Of a stretch of DNA of 64,000 nucleotides, positions 55,534-64,000 are shown piece after piece. The stretch is from assembly GCF_013409935.1 (NCBI RefSeq), contig NZ_JACCCO010000001.1, forward strand, positions 2,232,001 through 2,296,000, written 5' to 3'. The notes beneath the pieces are model-generated. The model made no database searches. It was given only the letters and a program-made list of their open reading frames with translations, and had not been told where the DNA came from. The stretch's first letter is position 1. The number at the start of each line of letters is the position of its first letter. This DNA is from Streptosporangium sandarakinum (lineage in GTDB: Bacteria > Actinomycetota > Actinomycetes > Streptosporangiales > Streptosporangiaceae). The translations under genes and the position numbers were made by a program.

Positions 55534-57726
55534 TCAGGACCCGGAGGGAGGGTTCTCGGCGGGGACGGTCATCCAGGCGTCGATGGCGGTGGACCAGGTG
55601 CCGTCCGGGGGGCTGACGAGGGAGCGTTCGTCCTGGCGGGTGCGCAGCGCCATCACCTGGACCGGCTCGCCGTACCGGGTGAGCTGGCTCCCCTTGACGG
55701 CGAGCAGGACGGGGACGCGGCCGGCGGCGCGGATCCGGGAGGCCAGGCGCAGCACGTCGGTCTTACCGGCGACGTCGGAGCCCCACAGCAGGGCGACCCG
55801 CGCGGCGGGGACGCCGCAGGCGCCCCGGACCACCTGGGTCAGCCGGTCGCCGGTGACCCGCTCGACGATCAGCACCGAGGCCCGTTCGGGCAGGGCCGCG
55901 CACATCGCCTCGACGGCCGCGCGCTCGCCCCGCTCGACCGGGGTGAAGGCCGTGCCGATCGAGGTCACGGCGGCGGGGACGACGAGCAGCGCCGCGCCCA
56001 CGACGGTCAGACTCCGCTGCGCGGCCGGACCGTAGCCCATCCGGCGGATCTTGTCGCGCGCCCAGCGCAGGCCCCACACGGCGAGCACGATCAGGCCGGG
56101 CAGGACGACCGGGACCAGCCGCCGGGCGGCCCAGGGGTGGTCGGGGGTGATGGCCGGGCGGTAGAGGGTCGTGACGGTGGTCCAGCCGATCACGGCCAGC
56201 GGCAGCAGCCAGCCGAACCCGGTGCCGCGGGCGAGCCTGCGGGCCAGGACGGCCGCGGCCAGCGTGGCGAGCACCACGGCGGGCACGCCGATGTACCACA
56301 TCACCCAGTGCAGGGAGTCCTCGTAGTACAGGCGGGTGCCGTCCACCGGCAGGCCGTTGGCCCGCTGGGTGTTGGTGATGAACAGGGCGTTCAGCCGGTC
56401 GGCCCGCGTGGTCGGCACCCTCGTGACCTGGTGCAGCCACGGCCGGGCGGCGAAGACGGCCATCACCGCGACCACCAGGCCGGCGACGGTCTCCGGCAGC
56501 CACCGCAGCGCCGCGACCCGGCGCAGCGCGGCGGCGAGCGGCCGGGCCAGCAGCGCGGCGACCACGGTGAGGGCCACGACCGCGCCGCAGATGAGCAGCA
56601 GCGGCGTGAGCGAGCTGGACAGATATTTCAGGTACGGCCGCGACAGGAGGTAGCCGGCGGCGACCCCCAGCCCGGTGCCCACGACGAGCCCGCCGAGCAG
56701 CGGGAGGCCGAGCCGTCCCTCCTCCCGCAGGCCGGTCCGGCCCATGGCGATGAGCAGACCGGCGTAGACGAGCACCGGAAGCACGTCGCGCAGCCCGTCG
56801 ATCCTGACCAGGACCGCCAGCCCGAACACCAGACCGGCCAGTGCGGCTCCGGCCAGCGCGGCGCGCGGCTGGGCCTCGCGGACCTCCCCGGGCAGCTCGG
56901 CGGAGGGCGTGGTGGGCAGGTAGCCGAGGCCGGTGACGCCGGCGCGGAGCCTGGCCCGGGCGTCGTGCAGCAGGATCAACCCGCCGAAGATCAGGATGAG
57001 GGACGGGATCTCGCTGAACGTCGTGCGGGCGGTGTAGAGGAACGGGAGGCTGACCGCGAGCAGCAGGGCGGCGACCGGCGCCCAGCGCCCGCCCGCCAGC
57101 CGGGCGGTCAGCCCGGCGACGACCAGCACCGCCAGCGCCCCCAGCACGGGCGGCGCCAGGAGGAGCCCGGTCAGGCCGCCCAGCCAGTGGCCGAACGCGT
57201 ACAGCAGCGGCGGGCCGGGCATGAACTGCGGCACGACCGCGCCGCCGGAGTCGTAGAAGCCGGCGCTGTAGAACTGCAGCGCCGGGTCGGGTCCGCCGAG
57301 GGCCGCGATGTCCCGCGGGATCGGCAGCGAGCCGTGCCGGGCCAGCCAGATCGTGGTCTGCGCGTAGGTCGCGGGGTCGCGGCGGACGACGAGCTGCTCG
57401 CTGTGGAAGACGGCGTTGAAGACCGCCGAGCCCAGCGCCACCGCGACGACCGCGCCGGTCTGCCGGGCCGTCGCCTCGACCGTCTCGGGCAGGCGGCGCA
57501 GGCCGTACCGGCACAGGGCGGCCGCCGCGAGCAGGCCCAGCGGCACCGCGACGAGCGGCCGGAACCAGCCGAGCAGCAGCAGCGGCAGCCCGGCCAGCAG
57601 CCAGCCCACCAGCACGAGCGCGGGCGCGGCCGACAGCACGGCGAGCACGGTGCCCGCCGAGGGCCCGCGCTCGCGGTCTCGTGAGCCGGCCTCGGCGGCC
57701 GGCGTCGAGGGTGGTGACGGCCTCAT
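55534..57726 (-). CDS. GT-C-like (GT39/ArnT type) polytopic membrane protein
   Basis: A 730-residue protein with some fifteen hydrophobic helices and a first extracytoplasmic loop with RRDPATYAQTTIWLARHG, whose acidic site matches GT-C enzymes that use polyprenyl-phosphate sugars. The C-terminal 160 residues are soluble. Donor could be the product of the GT2 at 54395. The ATG at 57726 starts a Pro/Ser-rich 25-residue leader; longer open reading into 58350 is antisense to the divergent gene. A 183-bp low-complexity divergent gap with ccgg-rich repeats separates it from that gene. Exact family is uncertain. Confidence 0.78.
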   Translation of the reverse strand: MRPSPPSTPAAEAGSRDRERGPSAGTVLAVLSAAPALVLVGWLLAGLPLLLLGWFRPLVAVPLGLLAAAALCRYGLRRLPETVEATARQTGAVVAVALGSAVFNAVFHSEQLVVRRDPATYAQTTIWLARHGSLPIPRDIAALGGPDPALQFYSAGFYDSGGAVVPQFMPGPPLLYAFGHWLGGLTGLLLAPPVLGALAVLVVAGLTARLAGGRWAPVAALLLAVSLPFLYTARTTFSEIPSLILIFGGLILLHDARARLRAGVTGLGYLPTTPSAELPGEVREAQPRAALAGAALAGLVFGLAVLVRIDGLRDVLPVLVYAGLLIAMGRTGLREEGRLGLPLLGGLVVGTGLGVAAGYLLSRPYLKYLSSSLTPLLLICGAVVALTVVAALLARPLAAALRRVAALRWLPETVAGLVVAVMAVFAARPWLHQVTRVPTTRADRLNALFITNTQRANGLPVDGTRLYYEDSLHWVMWYIGVPAVVLATLAAAVLARRLARGTGFGWLLPLAVIGWTTVTTLYRPAITPDHPWAARRLVPVVLPGLIVLAVWGLRWARDKIRRMGYGPAAQRSLTVVGAALLVVPAAVTSIGTAFTPVERGERAAVEAMCAALPERASVLIVERVTGDRLTQVVRGACGVPAARVALLWGSDVAGKTDVLRLASRIRAAGRVPVLLAVKGSQLTRYGEPVQVMALRTRQDERSLVSPPDGTWSTAIDAWMTVPAENPPSGS

Positions 57727-57909
57727 AGCTGGACCCGAGCGTAGCGGCGGCCGGAACCGGCGGCGACGGGCGGCCGGAACGGGCACCGCGTCCGGAGCCG
57801 GAACGGGCGCAAGACCGGGTGCGGCGTCCGGCGCGGTGCCGGGTGCTGCGTCCGGCGCGGGGCCCGGGCCGGAGCCGGTAGCGTACGCAGCGCGCGAAGG
57901 GGGCTGGAC

Positions 57910-59484
57910 GTGGGCGGGCGGGTGCGGCGATACCGGCGGTTCCTGCGGGACACGGGCGCGTGGGCGCGTGGACGGCTCCCGCGCGGCGTGGCCGGAGGGG
58001 TGCGGCGTCACCGGTGGTTTCTGGGGGTGCTGGGCCTCGGGGCCGCCCTGCGGGTGGTCACCGTGCTGGGATACCGGCCCGCGCTGTGGTTCCCCGACTC
58101 CTACACCTACGTCGTCACCGCCATCAAGCCCCGGCCCGACCTGGTCCGGCCGGCCGGGTACTCCATGTTCCTGCGGTTGTTCGAGCCCTTCCACAGCTTC
58201 GCCCTCGTCGCGTCGGTCCAGCACCTGCTGGGTCTCCTGGTCGGTGTGCTCGTCTACCTCACCGCCCGGCGGCTGGGCGCCCCCGGCTGGGCGGCGGTGC
58301 TCGCGTCGGTCCCTCCGCTGCTGGACGCCTACCAGATCGAGCTGGAGCACCTGCTTGTCTCAGACACATTGTTCGCCACTCTGGTCATGTCGGCCGTATG
58401 CCTCGCCGTGTCCCGGGCGACTGGACCGGTTTCTCCAGGTTCGTCCGCTCCGAGCCGGACCGTAGGGCTGGTGGCGGCGGGCGGGATCGGCCTGCTGGCG
58501 GCGGCGGCGACGCTGACCAGGACGGTCGGCCTGCCGCTGGTCGCGCTCTTCGCGGCCTGGCTGGTCTACCGGGCGCGGGGCCGGGTGCTCGCAGCCGGGG
58601 TGATGATCGCGGCGGCGCTGGTGCCGATCGCCGGGTACGCCCTCTGGTTCCACACCTCCCACCAGCGGTTCGGCCTGGTGGGCGCGAACGGCGTCTTCCT
58701 GTACGGCAAGACGATGACCTTCGCCGACTGCGCGGTGATGAGGCCGCCGCCCGACCTGGCCGTGCTGTGCGACCCGCGCCCTCCGGCGGCGCGGCCCCCG
58801 GCCCAGGAGTACGTCTGGAGCAAGGACTCGCCGCTGGTCAGACTGCCCGGCATCACCTTCACCGAGGAGAACGACGCGCTGGCCGGGCGGTTCGCGTCGC
58901 TGGCCATCACCCGCCAGCCGCTCGACTACCTCGGCTCGGTGCTGTCGGAGCTGGCCCGGTCCTTCACCCCGGACCGCCCGGTCTACCCCGACGCGGAGGT
59001 CTACGGCTACTACGAGTTCCCCGCGACGCCGCCCCCGCCCCCGGGCCGCTACCCGGCCACGGTGGGCGCCGAGTTCGCCCGGCGTTACGAGCGGGGGCCG
59101 ATCGACGTCCGGATCGCCGAGCCGTACGCGGGCTGGATGCGCGCCTACCAGAGCGTCGCCAGGCTGCCCGGCACGGTGGTGCTGGTGATCGTCCTCGTCC
59201 CGCCGGTGACGGCGGCGGTACGGCGGCTCCGGCGGGGTCCGGCGGGGCGGTCGTGGCGGTTCCGGCGGGGGCCCGCGGGGGTGAGCGGCGGACCGGCCGG
59301 GGCCGGGCCGGCGGCCTGGCCGCTGCCGTGGGCGACCGCGGTGTTGCTGCTGGTCATGCCCCCCGCGGTGGCGGAGTTCGATTACCGCTACGTGCTGCCC
59401 GCCGTACCGGCGGCCTGTCTTGCTGCCGCTTTTATGGCGTCTAAACCTTCGTTACATAACATTCCAAGAAATGTCCGTATCTGA
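57910..59484 (+). CDS. GT-C-like integral membrane mannosyltransferase-type protein
   Basis: A 524-residue polytopic protein with Arg-rich N-terminus and about twelve hydrophobic segments. The first loop carries WFPDSYTYV with Asp in the GT-C position; LVRPAGYSMFLRLFEPFHSF follows. A soluble loop (about 270-400) sits between helices, and the last 45 residues contain a final helix. The GTG at 57910 has AAGGGGG six bases upstream. Divergent from the GT39-like gene. No donor or acceptor can be named. Confidence 0.8.
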   Translation: MGGRVRRYRRFLRDTGAWARGRLPRGVAGGVRRHRWFLGVLGLGAALRVVTVLGYRPALWFPDSYTYVVTAIKPRPDLVRPAGYSMFLRLFEPFHSFALVASVQHLLGLLVGVLVYLTARRLGAPGWAAVLASVPPLLDAYQIELEHLLVSDTLFATLVMSAVCLAVSRATGPVSPGSSAPSRTVGLVAAGGIGLLAAAATLTRTVGLPLVALFAAWLVYRARGRVLAAGVMIAAALVPIAGYALWFHTSHQRFGLVGANGVFLYGKTMTFADCAVMRPPPDLAVLCDPRPPAARPPAQEYVWSKDSPLVRLPGITFTEENDALAGRFASLAITRQPLDYLGSVLSELARSFTPDRPVYPDAEVYGYYEFPATPPPPPGRYPATVGAEFARRYERGPIDVRIAEPYAGWMRAYQSVARLPGTVVLVIVLVPPVTAAVRRLRRGPAGRSWRFRRGPAGVSGGPAGAGPAAWPLPWATAVLLLVMPPAVAEFDYRYVLPAVPAACLAAAFMASKPSLHNIPRNVRI

Positions 59485-59640
59485 GTATGCTGGCCGCCGG
59501 ATCATTCACGGGGGCTGTCAGGGCTGTCATGACCAAGTTCGCATCATCATGTCGTCCGGCACTCGTCTCGTGACCTACTCTTTGGGCGCAATGAGCGAGC
59601 TGAGACAGCACCGGACGTTGCCGCCAGGCGAGGAGATCGC

Positions 59641-61215
59641 ATGAGCGACCATCGGCAAGTCGCTGTGAAGGACCGACGGGCCGAGCCCACCGGGCCCGGC
59701 CGCAGGGCCGCGCGGCGCGCGGGCGGCGACGACCGGCCCCCGCCCGAGGAGCCCCCGGTGTCCCGCCGCTCATCCAGGTCACCGCGACGCGGTGGGCTGG
59801 GCCTGAGCCGCTGGATCGGCATCGGGGTGACCGGCCTGCTGGTCCTCGGCACGCTGGGCGGCTACAAGGTCTACCACGACATCGAGGGCGAGTTTAAGAA
59901 ACTCAACATCGATGACGAGCTCGGCAAGAACCGCCCGCCGGAGACCGGCGCGCTCAACGTACTCATCGTGGGCTCCGACACCCGCGAAGGCGCCGGCAAC
60001 AAGAGGTACGGCCAGCACATGCAGGGCCTGGGCGAGCGGACCGACACGATCATGCTGCTCCACATCTCCCCGGACCGCGACAAGGCGACCCTGATCAGCT
60101 TCCCCCGGGACTCCGTGGTCCAGGTGCCCGAATGCCGTAGCCCCCAGACCAAGGCGGTCATTCCCCCCGGCCCCAGAATGATCAACGCGACGTTCAACGA
60201 GGGCGGCATCGCCTGCACCTGGAAGACGATCGAGTCGCTGACCCAGATCCACATCGACCACTTCGTCAAGGTCGACTTCTCCGGGTTCAAGAACATCGTG
60301 GACGCGCTGGGCGGTGTCCCGATCTGCGTCTCCAAGGACGTGGTGGACAAGAAGGCCAAGCTGGAGCTCAAGGCGGGCAACCACGTCGTGAAGGGCGAGA
60401 CGGCCCTCGCCTACGTCCGGGCCCGATACTCGATGGGCGACGGCAGCGACCTCAGCCGGATCAAACGGCAGCAGGTCTTCCTCAACCAGGTGATGAAGAA
60501 GGCCACCAGCTCCGACCTGCTGACCGACCCGATCAAGCTGAACTCCTTCCTGAAGGCCGCGGCCGGCTCGCTCACCATGGACAGCCACCTCAACGTCAAC
60601 CGCATGCTGGAGATCGCCCAGAGCGCGAAGAAGCTCACCGCCAAGGGCCTGCAGGCCATCACCGTCCCGTGGATGCCCGACCCGGCCGACAAGAACCGGG
60701 TCGTCTGGCGGCCCGAGGCCGCCAACCTGTTCGAGGCGATCCGCGCCGACACCGAGGTGACCCAGCCGGACAAGGCGTCCACCAAGCCGGCCGTCAAGAA
60801 CGAGCAGGTCCGGATCCAGGTGCTGAACGGCACCGGCAGGCCCGGCGTGGCCGGCGAGGCGGCCGCCAAACTGGCCGACCAGGGCTTCGTGGTGGTCCAG
60901 ACCGGCAACGCCGGCCCGGCCACCGGCGTGCCCACCACCTCGGTCCGCTACGCCAAGGCCGAGACCGAGGGCGCCGCGTACGGCGACGCGCTGGCCCTGC
61001 GGCTCTCGGGTGACAAGCTCACCCCCGTCGCGGGCAAGATGCGGCCCACCAACGTGCAGAACTACGCGCCGACCATCCCGGTCACCACGCCTCCCAAGGG
61101 CCCGATCATCCAGCTGGTCATCGGCAACGACTGGAAGGGCGTCCGCGTCCCCACCAAGATCCCCGACTCCCTCAAGGGCAACGTCGTCGACAGCAAGACC
61201 GACCCCTGCCAGTGA
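59641..61215 (+). CDS. LytR-CpsA-Psr (LCP) family wall glycan ligase
   Basis: A 524-residue protein: cytoplasmic Arg-rich N-terminus, one helix (about 58-77), then the LCP domain (about 103-270) with VLIVGSDTREGAGNKRYG, GERTDTIMLLHI, ATLISFPRDSVVQV (catalytic Arg/Asp region) and INATFNEGGIACTWKTIE. A LytR_C domain (about 385-475, VRIQVLNGTGRPGVAGEAA) follows. LCP enzymes attach lipid-linked glycopolymers to peptidoglycan from the outer side of the membrane. The ATG has GGCGAGGAG upstream. Ends at a hairpin terminator. It is the Rv3267-equivalent in gene order. Confidence 0.95.
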   Translation: MSDHRQVAVKDRRAEPTGPGRRAARRAGGDDRPPPEEPPVSRRSSRSPRRGGLGLSRWIGIGVTGLLVLGTLGGYKVYHDIEGEFKKLNIDDELGKNRPPETGALNVLIVGSDTREGAGNKRYGQHMQGLGERTDTIMLLHISPDRDKATLISFPRDSVVQVPECRSPQTKAVIPPGPRMINATFNEGGIACTWKTIESLTQIHIDHFVKVDFSGFKNIVDALGGVPICVSKDVVDKKAKLELKAGNHVVKGETALAYVRARYSMGDGSDLSRIKRQQVFLNQVMKKATSSDLLTDPIKLNSFLKAAAGSLTMDSHLNVNRMLEIAQSAKKLTAKGLQAITVPWMPDPADKNRVVWRPEAANLFEAIRADTEVTQPDKASTKPAVKNEQVRIQVLNGTGRPGVAGEAAAKLADQGFVVVQTGNAGPATGVPTTSVRYAKAETEGAAYGDALALRLSGDKLTPVAGKMRPTNVQNYAPTIPVTTPPKGPIIQLVIGNDWKGVRVPTKIPDSLKGNVVDSKTDPCQ

Positions 61216-61529
61216 TCCGCGAAGCCCGCGGCCCGCGCCCGGCGCGCGGGGCGGCGTCCGCGACGGACGCCGCCCCGGACGCCGGGCGCCGGGTCACGGC
61301 GGGCTGGGCACCAGGTCACGTTTTCCGGGGAACCCGGCGTCCGCCGGAGCCGTTGTGCGACATCGGCCGCGTTCCCGGTCTAGGGTTGTCGGGTCGGCGA
61401 GGCGGACCTCACTCTGCCGCATCCCTCGGCGATCCCCGGGCGTCCCGCCGGCGCGACCCACCGGTCCCGTTTCAGAGAGATGATCGAGCCCACCTTCCGC
61501 CTTCCGAGAGATAGCCGAGCGTTTGCCCC
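61216..61529. other. 314-bp intergenic region after the LCP gene
   Basis: No gene. Its first part is the terminator at 61248-61276 and a surrounding GC palindrome. The rest carries the promoter for the acyltransferase; I cannot identify its boxes. Confidence 0.6.
61248..61276. terminator. 13-bp hairpin terminator after the LCP gene
   Basis: Perfect arms ggggcggcgtccg (61248-61260) and cggacgccgcccc (61264-61276) with a 3-nt loop, 33 bp past the stop. Confidence 0.85.
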
Positions 61530-63554
61530 GTGAGTGATCCCCGATTCCCCTTCCAGGTACCGGCTCCCCGAGACGACGGCCCCGGCGGGTCCGGAGGCGG
61601 GCAGGACCGGACGCCCGACCGGTGGCCGGCGTCCGAGGCGCCCCAGCCCTCCTGGCCGGAGCCGCCGGGCGAGAGCGGCCGGGGCCGTCGTGGCGGCGAC
61701 CGGGGTCACCGCGGAGACGACCGGGACCACCGCGGGGACGACCGGACCCGGGACGAGGGGGCCGGCGAGGTCACCGCGTGGGGCTACCCGCCCTACCGTG
61801 AGCCCGCCCGGGAATCGCCCGCCTCCCCCTGGGACTCCCCCGCGCCCGGCTCGCACGAGGCCCCTGGCCGGCACGCCCACGGGTCGCACGAGTCCCCGCT
61901 CCGGGAGACTCACGGCTTCCACGAGGCCCCGGGCCGGCACGCTCCGGCGTCCGGCCGCGGCGAGACCCCCGGCTGGGGGGCCGAGTCGCCCACCCCCCGG
62001 GACGGCTGGGCGCAGTCCCGGGCCGAGGAGCCCTGGGCGCCGGCCGGGGTCGAGGAGCCGTGGACGCCGGCCGGGGTCGAGGAGCCGTGGGACCCGCCGC
62101 GGGCGCGGGCGCCGTACCACGACCGGACGGCCCAGGACCCCTGGGCGCCGGGCGCCCCCGCCCCCGGGGGCGGTGTCCCGGACCCCCGGGGCGGCCGGAT
62201 CGCACGAAGCGCCCCGGCCGGGGGGACGCCGGACCCGCTGGACCCGGCGTGGACGCCGGCGCCCACGGGCGCGCACATCCCGGCGTGGGCGTCGGCCGCC
62301 TCCGCCCCGGCCCGGCCGGAGACCGGAGCCGGCGAGCGGCCGTTCTCCTACTGGGACAAGCCCCAGACCGAGTCGTCGCGCTGGGGCCGCTACCCCGAGG
62401 CGGACGAGGAGCCGCGGCCCGAGGAGGAGCCGCCCGCCCCTCCGGCCAAGAAGAAGCGCGAGCCGTACCTCGACAACGTCAAGTTCGTCCTGATCGCCCT
62501 GGTGGTGACCGGCCACTCGCTGGTCCCGACCCTGGCGGCGCATTCGTCCAAGGCCGCGTACCTCTTCATCTACACGTTCCACATGCCCGCGTTCGTGCTG
62601 GTCAGCGGTTATCTCGGGCGCAACTTCTGGAACTCCAACGCCAAGATCAACAAGCTGGTCGACACCATGCTGGTGCCGTACGCGGTCGTGGAGCTGGGGT
62701 ACGCGCTGCTGCGCTACGCGGTCGGCCAGAAGTGGTCCCTGACGATCATCGACCCGGCGTGGCTGAACTGGTACCTGCTCGCCCTGGTGCTGTGGCGGAT
62801 CTCCACGCCCATCTGGAACCGCATGCGGCAGCCGGTGCTCGTCGCGCTCGTCATCTCCATGGTCGCCGGCTTCTCGGAGATCTCCGGCGACTTCAGCATC
62901 GACCGCTTCTTCGGCCTGCTCCCCTTCTACGTGATCGGCCTGGTGCTCAAGCCGGAGCACTTCGACCTGCTCAAGCCGCTGTGGGTGCGGATCACCGGCG
63001 GGGTCGTCCTGGCCGCGGGCGCCGCGGTGGCGATCTTCATCGCCCCGCACGTCAGCCTCAAGCCGGTCTACTACCGCTACAGCTTCAAGTCCATGGACAT
63101 GAGCTGGTGGCTCGGCCTCGGCGTGCGCGGCGCGATGCTGCTGGCCGGGCTGGTGCTCTCGGTGGCACTGCTGGCCGTGGTGCCGCGGCGCCAGACGTGG
63201 TTCTCCGACCTCGGCACCCGCACCCTCTACGCCTACCTGCTGCACGGTGTCGTCGTGCTCGTCGCCAAGGACCAGAAGTGGCTGAGCTTCCCCTGGCTGT
63301 ACGGCCCGCTGGGCGTGATCGCGATCACCTGCAGCGCGCTGGTGCTGGCGATCATCCTCTGCCTGCCGGTGACCCGCACGGCCTTCAAGTGGCTGCTGGA
63401 GCCGCGCCTGGTGTGGCTCTACCGGCGCCCGGCCGGGGAGGCGGCGCGCCCGTCCTCGACGGTGCCCGCCGCGGACATGCCCGCCGCCGCGACGCCCGTG
63501 GACCCGGCCGCCGGGCCCGCCCGCAGGGAGAGTTCAGCCCCGCTTCCCCGGTGA
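61530..63554 (+). CDS. acyltransferase-3-like membrane protein with 300-residue disordered N-terminus
   Basis: A 674-residue protein. Residues 1-305 are low complexity (Pro, Arg, Gly, Glu, Ala) with EEPWAPAGV/EEPWTPAGV repeats. Residues 310-630 hold about ten helices of an acyltransferase-3 or fucose-4-O-acetylase-like fold: YLDNVKFVLIALVVTGHSL (His near residue 329), TFHMPAFVLVSGYLGRNFW, LLALVLWRISTPIW. It would O-acylate a surface glycan. The GTG at 61530 is used without a clear SD; an internal start near the helices is possible. It lies between the LCP gene and a glycosyltransferase. Confidence 0.87.
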   Translation: MSDPRFPFQVPAPRDDGPGGSGGGQDRTPDRWPASEAPQPSWPEPPGESGRGRRGGDRGHRGDDRDHRGDDRTRDEGAGEVTAWGYPPYREPARESPASPWDSPAPGSHEAPGRHAHGSHESPLRETHGFHEAPGRHAPASGRGETPGWGAESPTPRDGWAQSRAEEPWAPAGVEEPWTPAGVEEPWDPPRARAPYHDRTAQDPWAPGAPAPGGGVPDPRGGRIARSAPAGGTPDPLDPAWTPAPTGAHIPAWASAASAPARPETGAGERPFSYWDKPQTESSRWGRYPEADEEPRPEEEPPAPPAKKKREPYLDNVKFVLIALVVTGHSLVPTLAAHSSKAAYLFIYTFHMPAFVLVSGYLGRNFWNSNAKINKLVDTMLVPYAVVELGYALLRYAVGQKWSLTIIDPAWLNWYLLALVLWRISTPIWNRMRQPVLVALVISMVAGFSEISGDFSIDRFFGLLPFYVIGLVLKPEHFDLLKPLWVRITGGVVLAAGAAVAIFIAPHVSLKPVYYRYSFKSMDMSWWLGLGVRGAMLLAGLVLSVALLAVVPRRQTWFSDLGTRTLYAYLLHGVVVLVAKDQKWLSFPWLYGPLGVIAITCSALVLAIILCLPVTRTAFKWLLEPRLVWLYRRPAGEAARPSSTVPAADMPAAATPVDPAAGPARRESSAPLPR

Positions 63555-63603
63555 TTAACCCGGCACACCCGGTGAGGACGGAACCTCCGCCCAACATCGG
63601 CGT

Positions 63604-64000
63604 ATGAGGGTATGTGTCGGGACGATCGTCCACCATCCCGAGGACGCCCGGATCATGCACAGGCAGATCCGGGCCCTCCTCGACGCGGGGCACGAGGTCA
63701 CCTATGTCGCCCCCTTCACCGACTGCAACGTCACCCCGGCCCCCGGTATCCGCGCGATCGACGTCCCGCGCGCGCTCGGCGCCCACCGCGGCCGGGCACT
63801 GCGGGCCGTGCGCGGGGCGCTGCGGCGCGGGACCGAGGACGCCGACCTGCTCCTCGTCTGCGACCTCGCGTCACTGCTCCGGCTGCCCCGCCGCCGCCCC
63901 GTCACCGTCTGGGACGTCCGCGACGACGCCTCCGGGCCGTGGGCGGCCGGTTCGTTCCCCGGGCCCCGCCTCCCGCGGCCCCTGCTCCGCCTCGCCGAGT
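63604..64000 (+). CDS. glycosyltransferase, 5' part, cut by window edge
   Basis: 132 codons are present. MRVCVGTIVHHPEDARIMHR and RALLDAGHEVTYVAPF are the N-terminal Rossmann-like start of GT-B glycosyltransferases. The ATG at 63604 lacks a strong SD. It follows the acyltransferase by 49 bp and is likely in the same transcript. The donor-binding half is outside the window. Confidence 0.75.
   Translation, partial: MRVCVGTIVHHPEDARIMHRQIRALLDAGHEVTYVAPFTDCNVTPAPGIRAIDVPRALGAHRGRALRAVRGALRRGTEDADLLLVCDLASLLRLPRRRPVTVWDVRDDASGPWAAGSFPGPRLPRPLLRLAE

Overview
The window is 64 kb of very GC-rich chromosomal DNA from a sporulating actinomycete, most likely Streptosporangiales or a close relative. 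Support comes from the extreme GC3 bias, frequent GTG starts, SD-led and apparently leaderless genes, an mtrA-mtrB-lpqB cassette, a developmental-type WhiB, an F420 pathway with the two-domain FbiB and FbiC fusions, and gene order. The order hpf, comF, lpqB, mtrB, mtrA, ahcY, SIS isomerase, manB, DUF3499, metallopeptidase-like gene, whiB, fbiA, fbiB, sugar nucleotidyltransferase, glycosyltransferase, LCP protein matches, as I recall it, the Mycobacterium tuberculosis block Rv3241c to Rv3267. I see no tRNA, rRNA, CRISPR array, prophage, transposase or integrase. The exact taxon cannot be fixed by reading.

Region by region. 0-6.5 kb, minus strand: end of a NarL-type response regulator, ribosome hibernation factor hpf, comF, then lpqB, mtrB and mtrA. 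6.8-12.7 kb, plus strand: a tight operon of a polytopic membrane protein, DUF4129, DUF4350, a MoxR ATPase and DUF58. Its usual partners, a SpoIIM-like protein (minus, 12.9-13.9 kb) and an RDD protein (plus, 20.2 kb), are separated by a complete ribose operon rbsR-A-C-B-K-D (minus, 14.1-20.0 kb) with two identical palindromic operators in front of rbsR. 21.2-23.5 kb: a secreted LVIVD-repeat protein and a DUF305 lipoprotein. 23.6-26.5 kb: two S-adenosylhomocysteine hydrolase genes of different types, separated by an array of about ten 16-bp tandem repeats and two very stable hairpins, and preceded by a structured leader. 26.7-31.2 kb: merR, a CDF transporter, and a DUF3499-manB-Trm112-SIS operon that supplies sugar phosphates. 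31.5-37.1 kb: a degenerate metallopeptidase, DUF5719, a 1021-residue glycosyltransferase/membrane protein and whiB. 37.3-39.6 kb: a membrane protein with a long Pro/Gln-rich tail.

39.9-46.3 kb holds F420 biosynthesis: fbiA and fbiB on the plus strand and fbiC converging on them, with an ArsR/SRPBCC pair between. 46.5-64 kb is a surface-glycan region: a sugar nucleotidyltransferase, several glycosyltransferases, two paralogous LPG-synthase-type membrane proteins flanking a methyltransferase, an ArnC/DPM-like GT2, two polytopic glycosyltransferase-like proteins, a LytR-CpsA-Psr ligase, an acyltransferase with a long disordered N-terminus, and a glycosyltransferase cut by the window edge. ManB and the nucleotidyltransferase could feed GDP-mannose or a related sugar nucleotide to these enzymes, and the LCP protein would attach the product to the wall.

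The items most worth a second look are the tandem pair of distinct SAH hydrolases with their repeat array and structured leader, the merR gene whose 3' end encodes the convergent gene's terminator, the operator-like palindromes near rbsR, arsR, merR and whiB, and the glycan cluster. No clearly new defence or mobile system is visible. All calls come from reading the sequence without any search.
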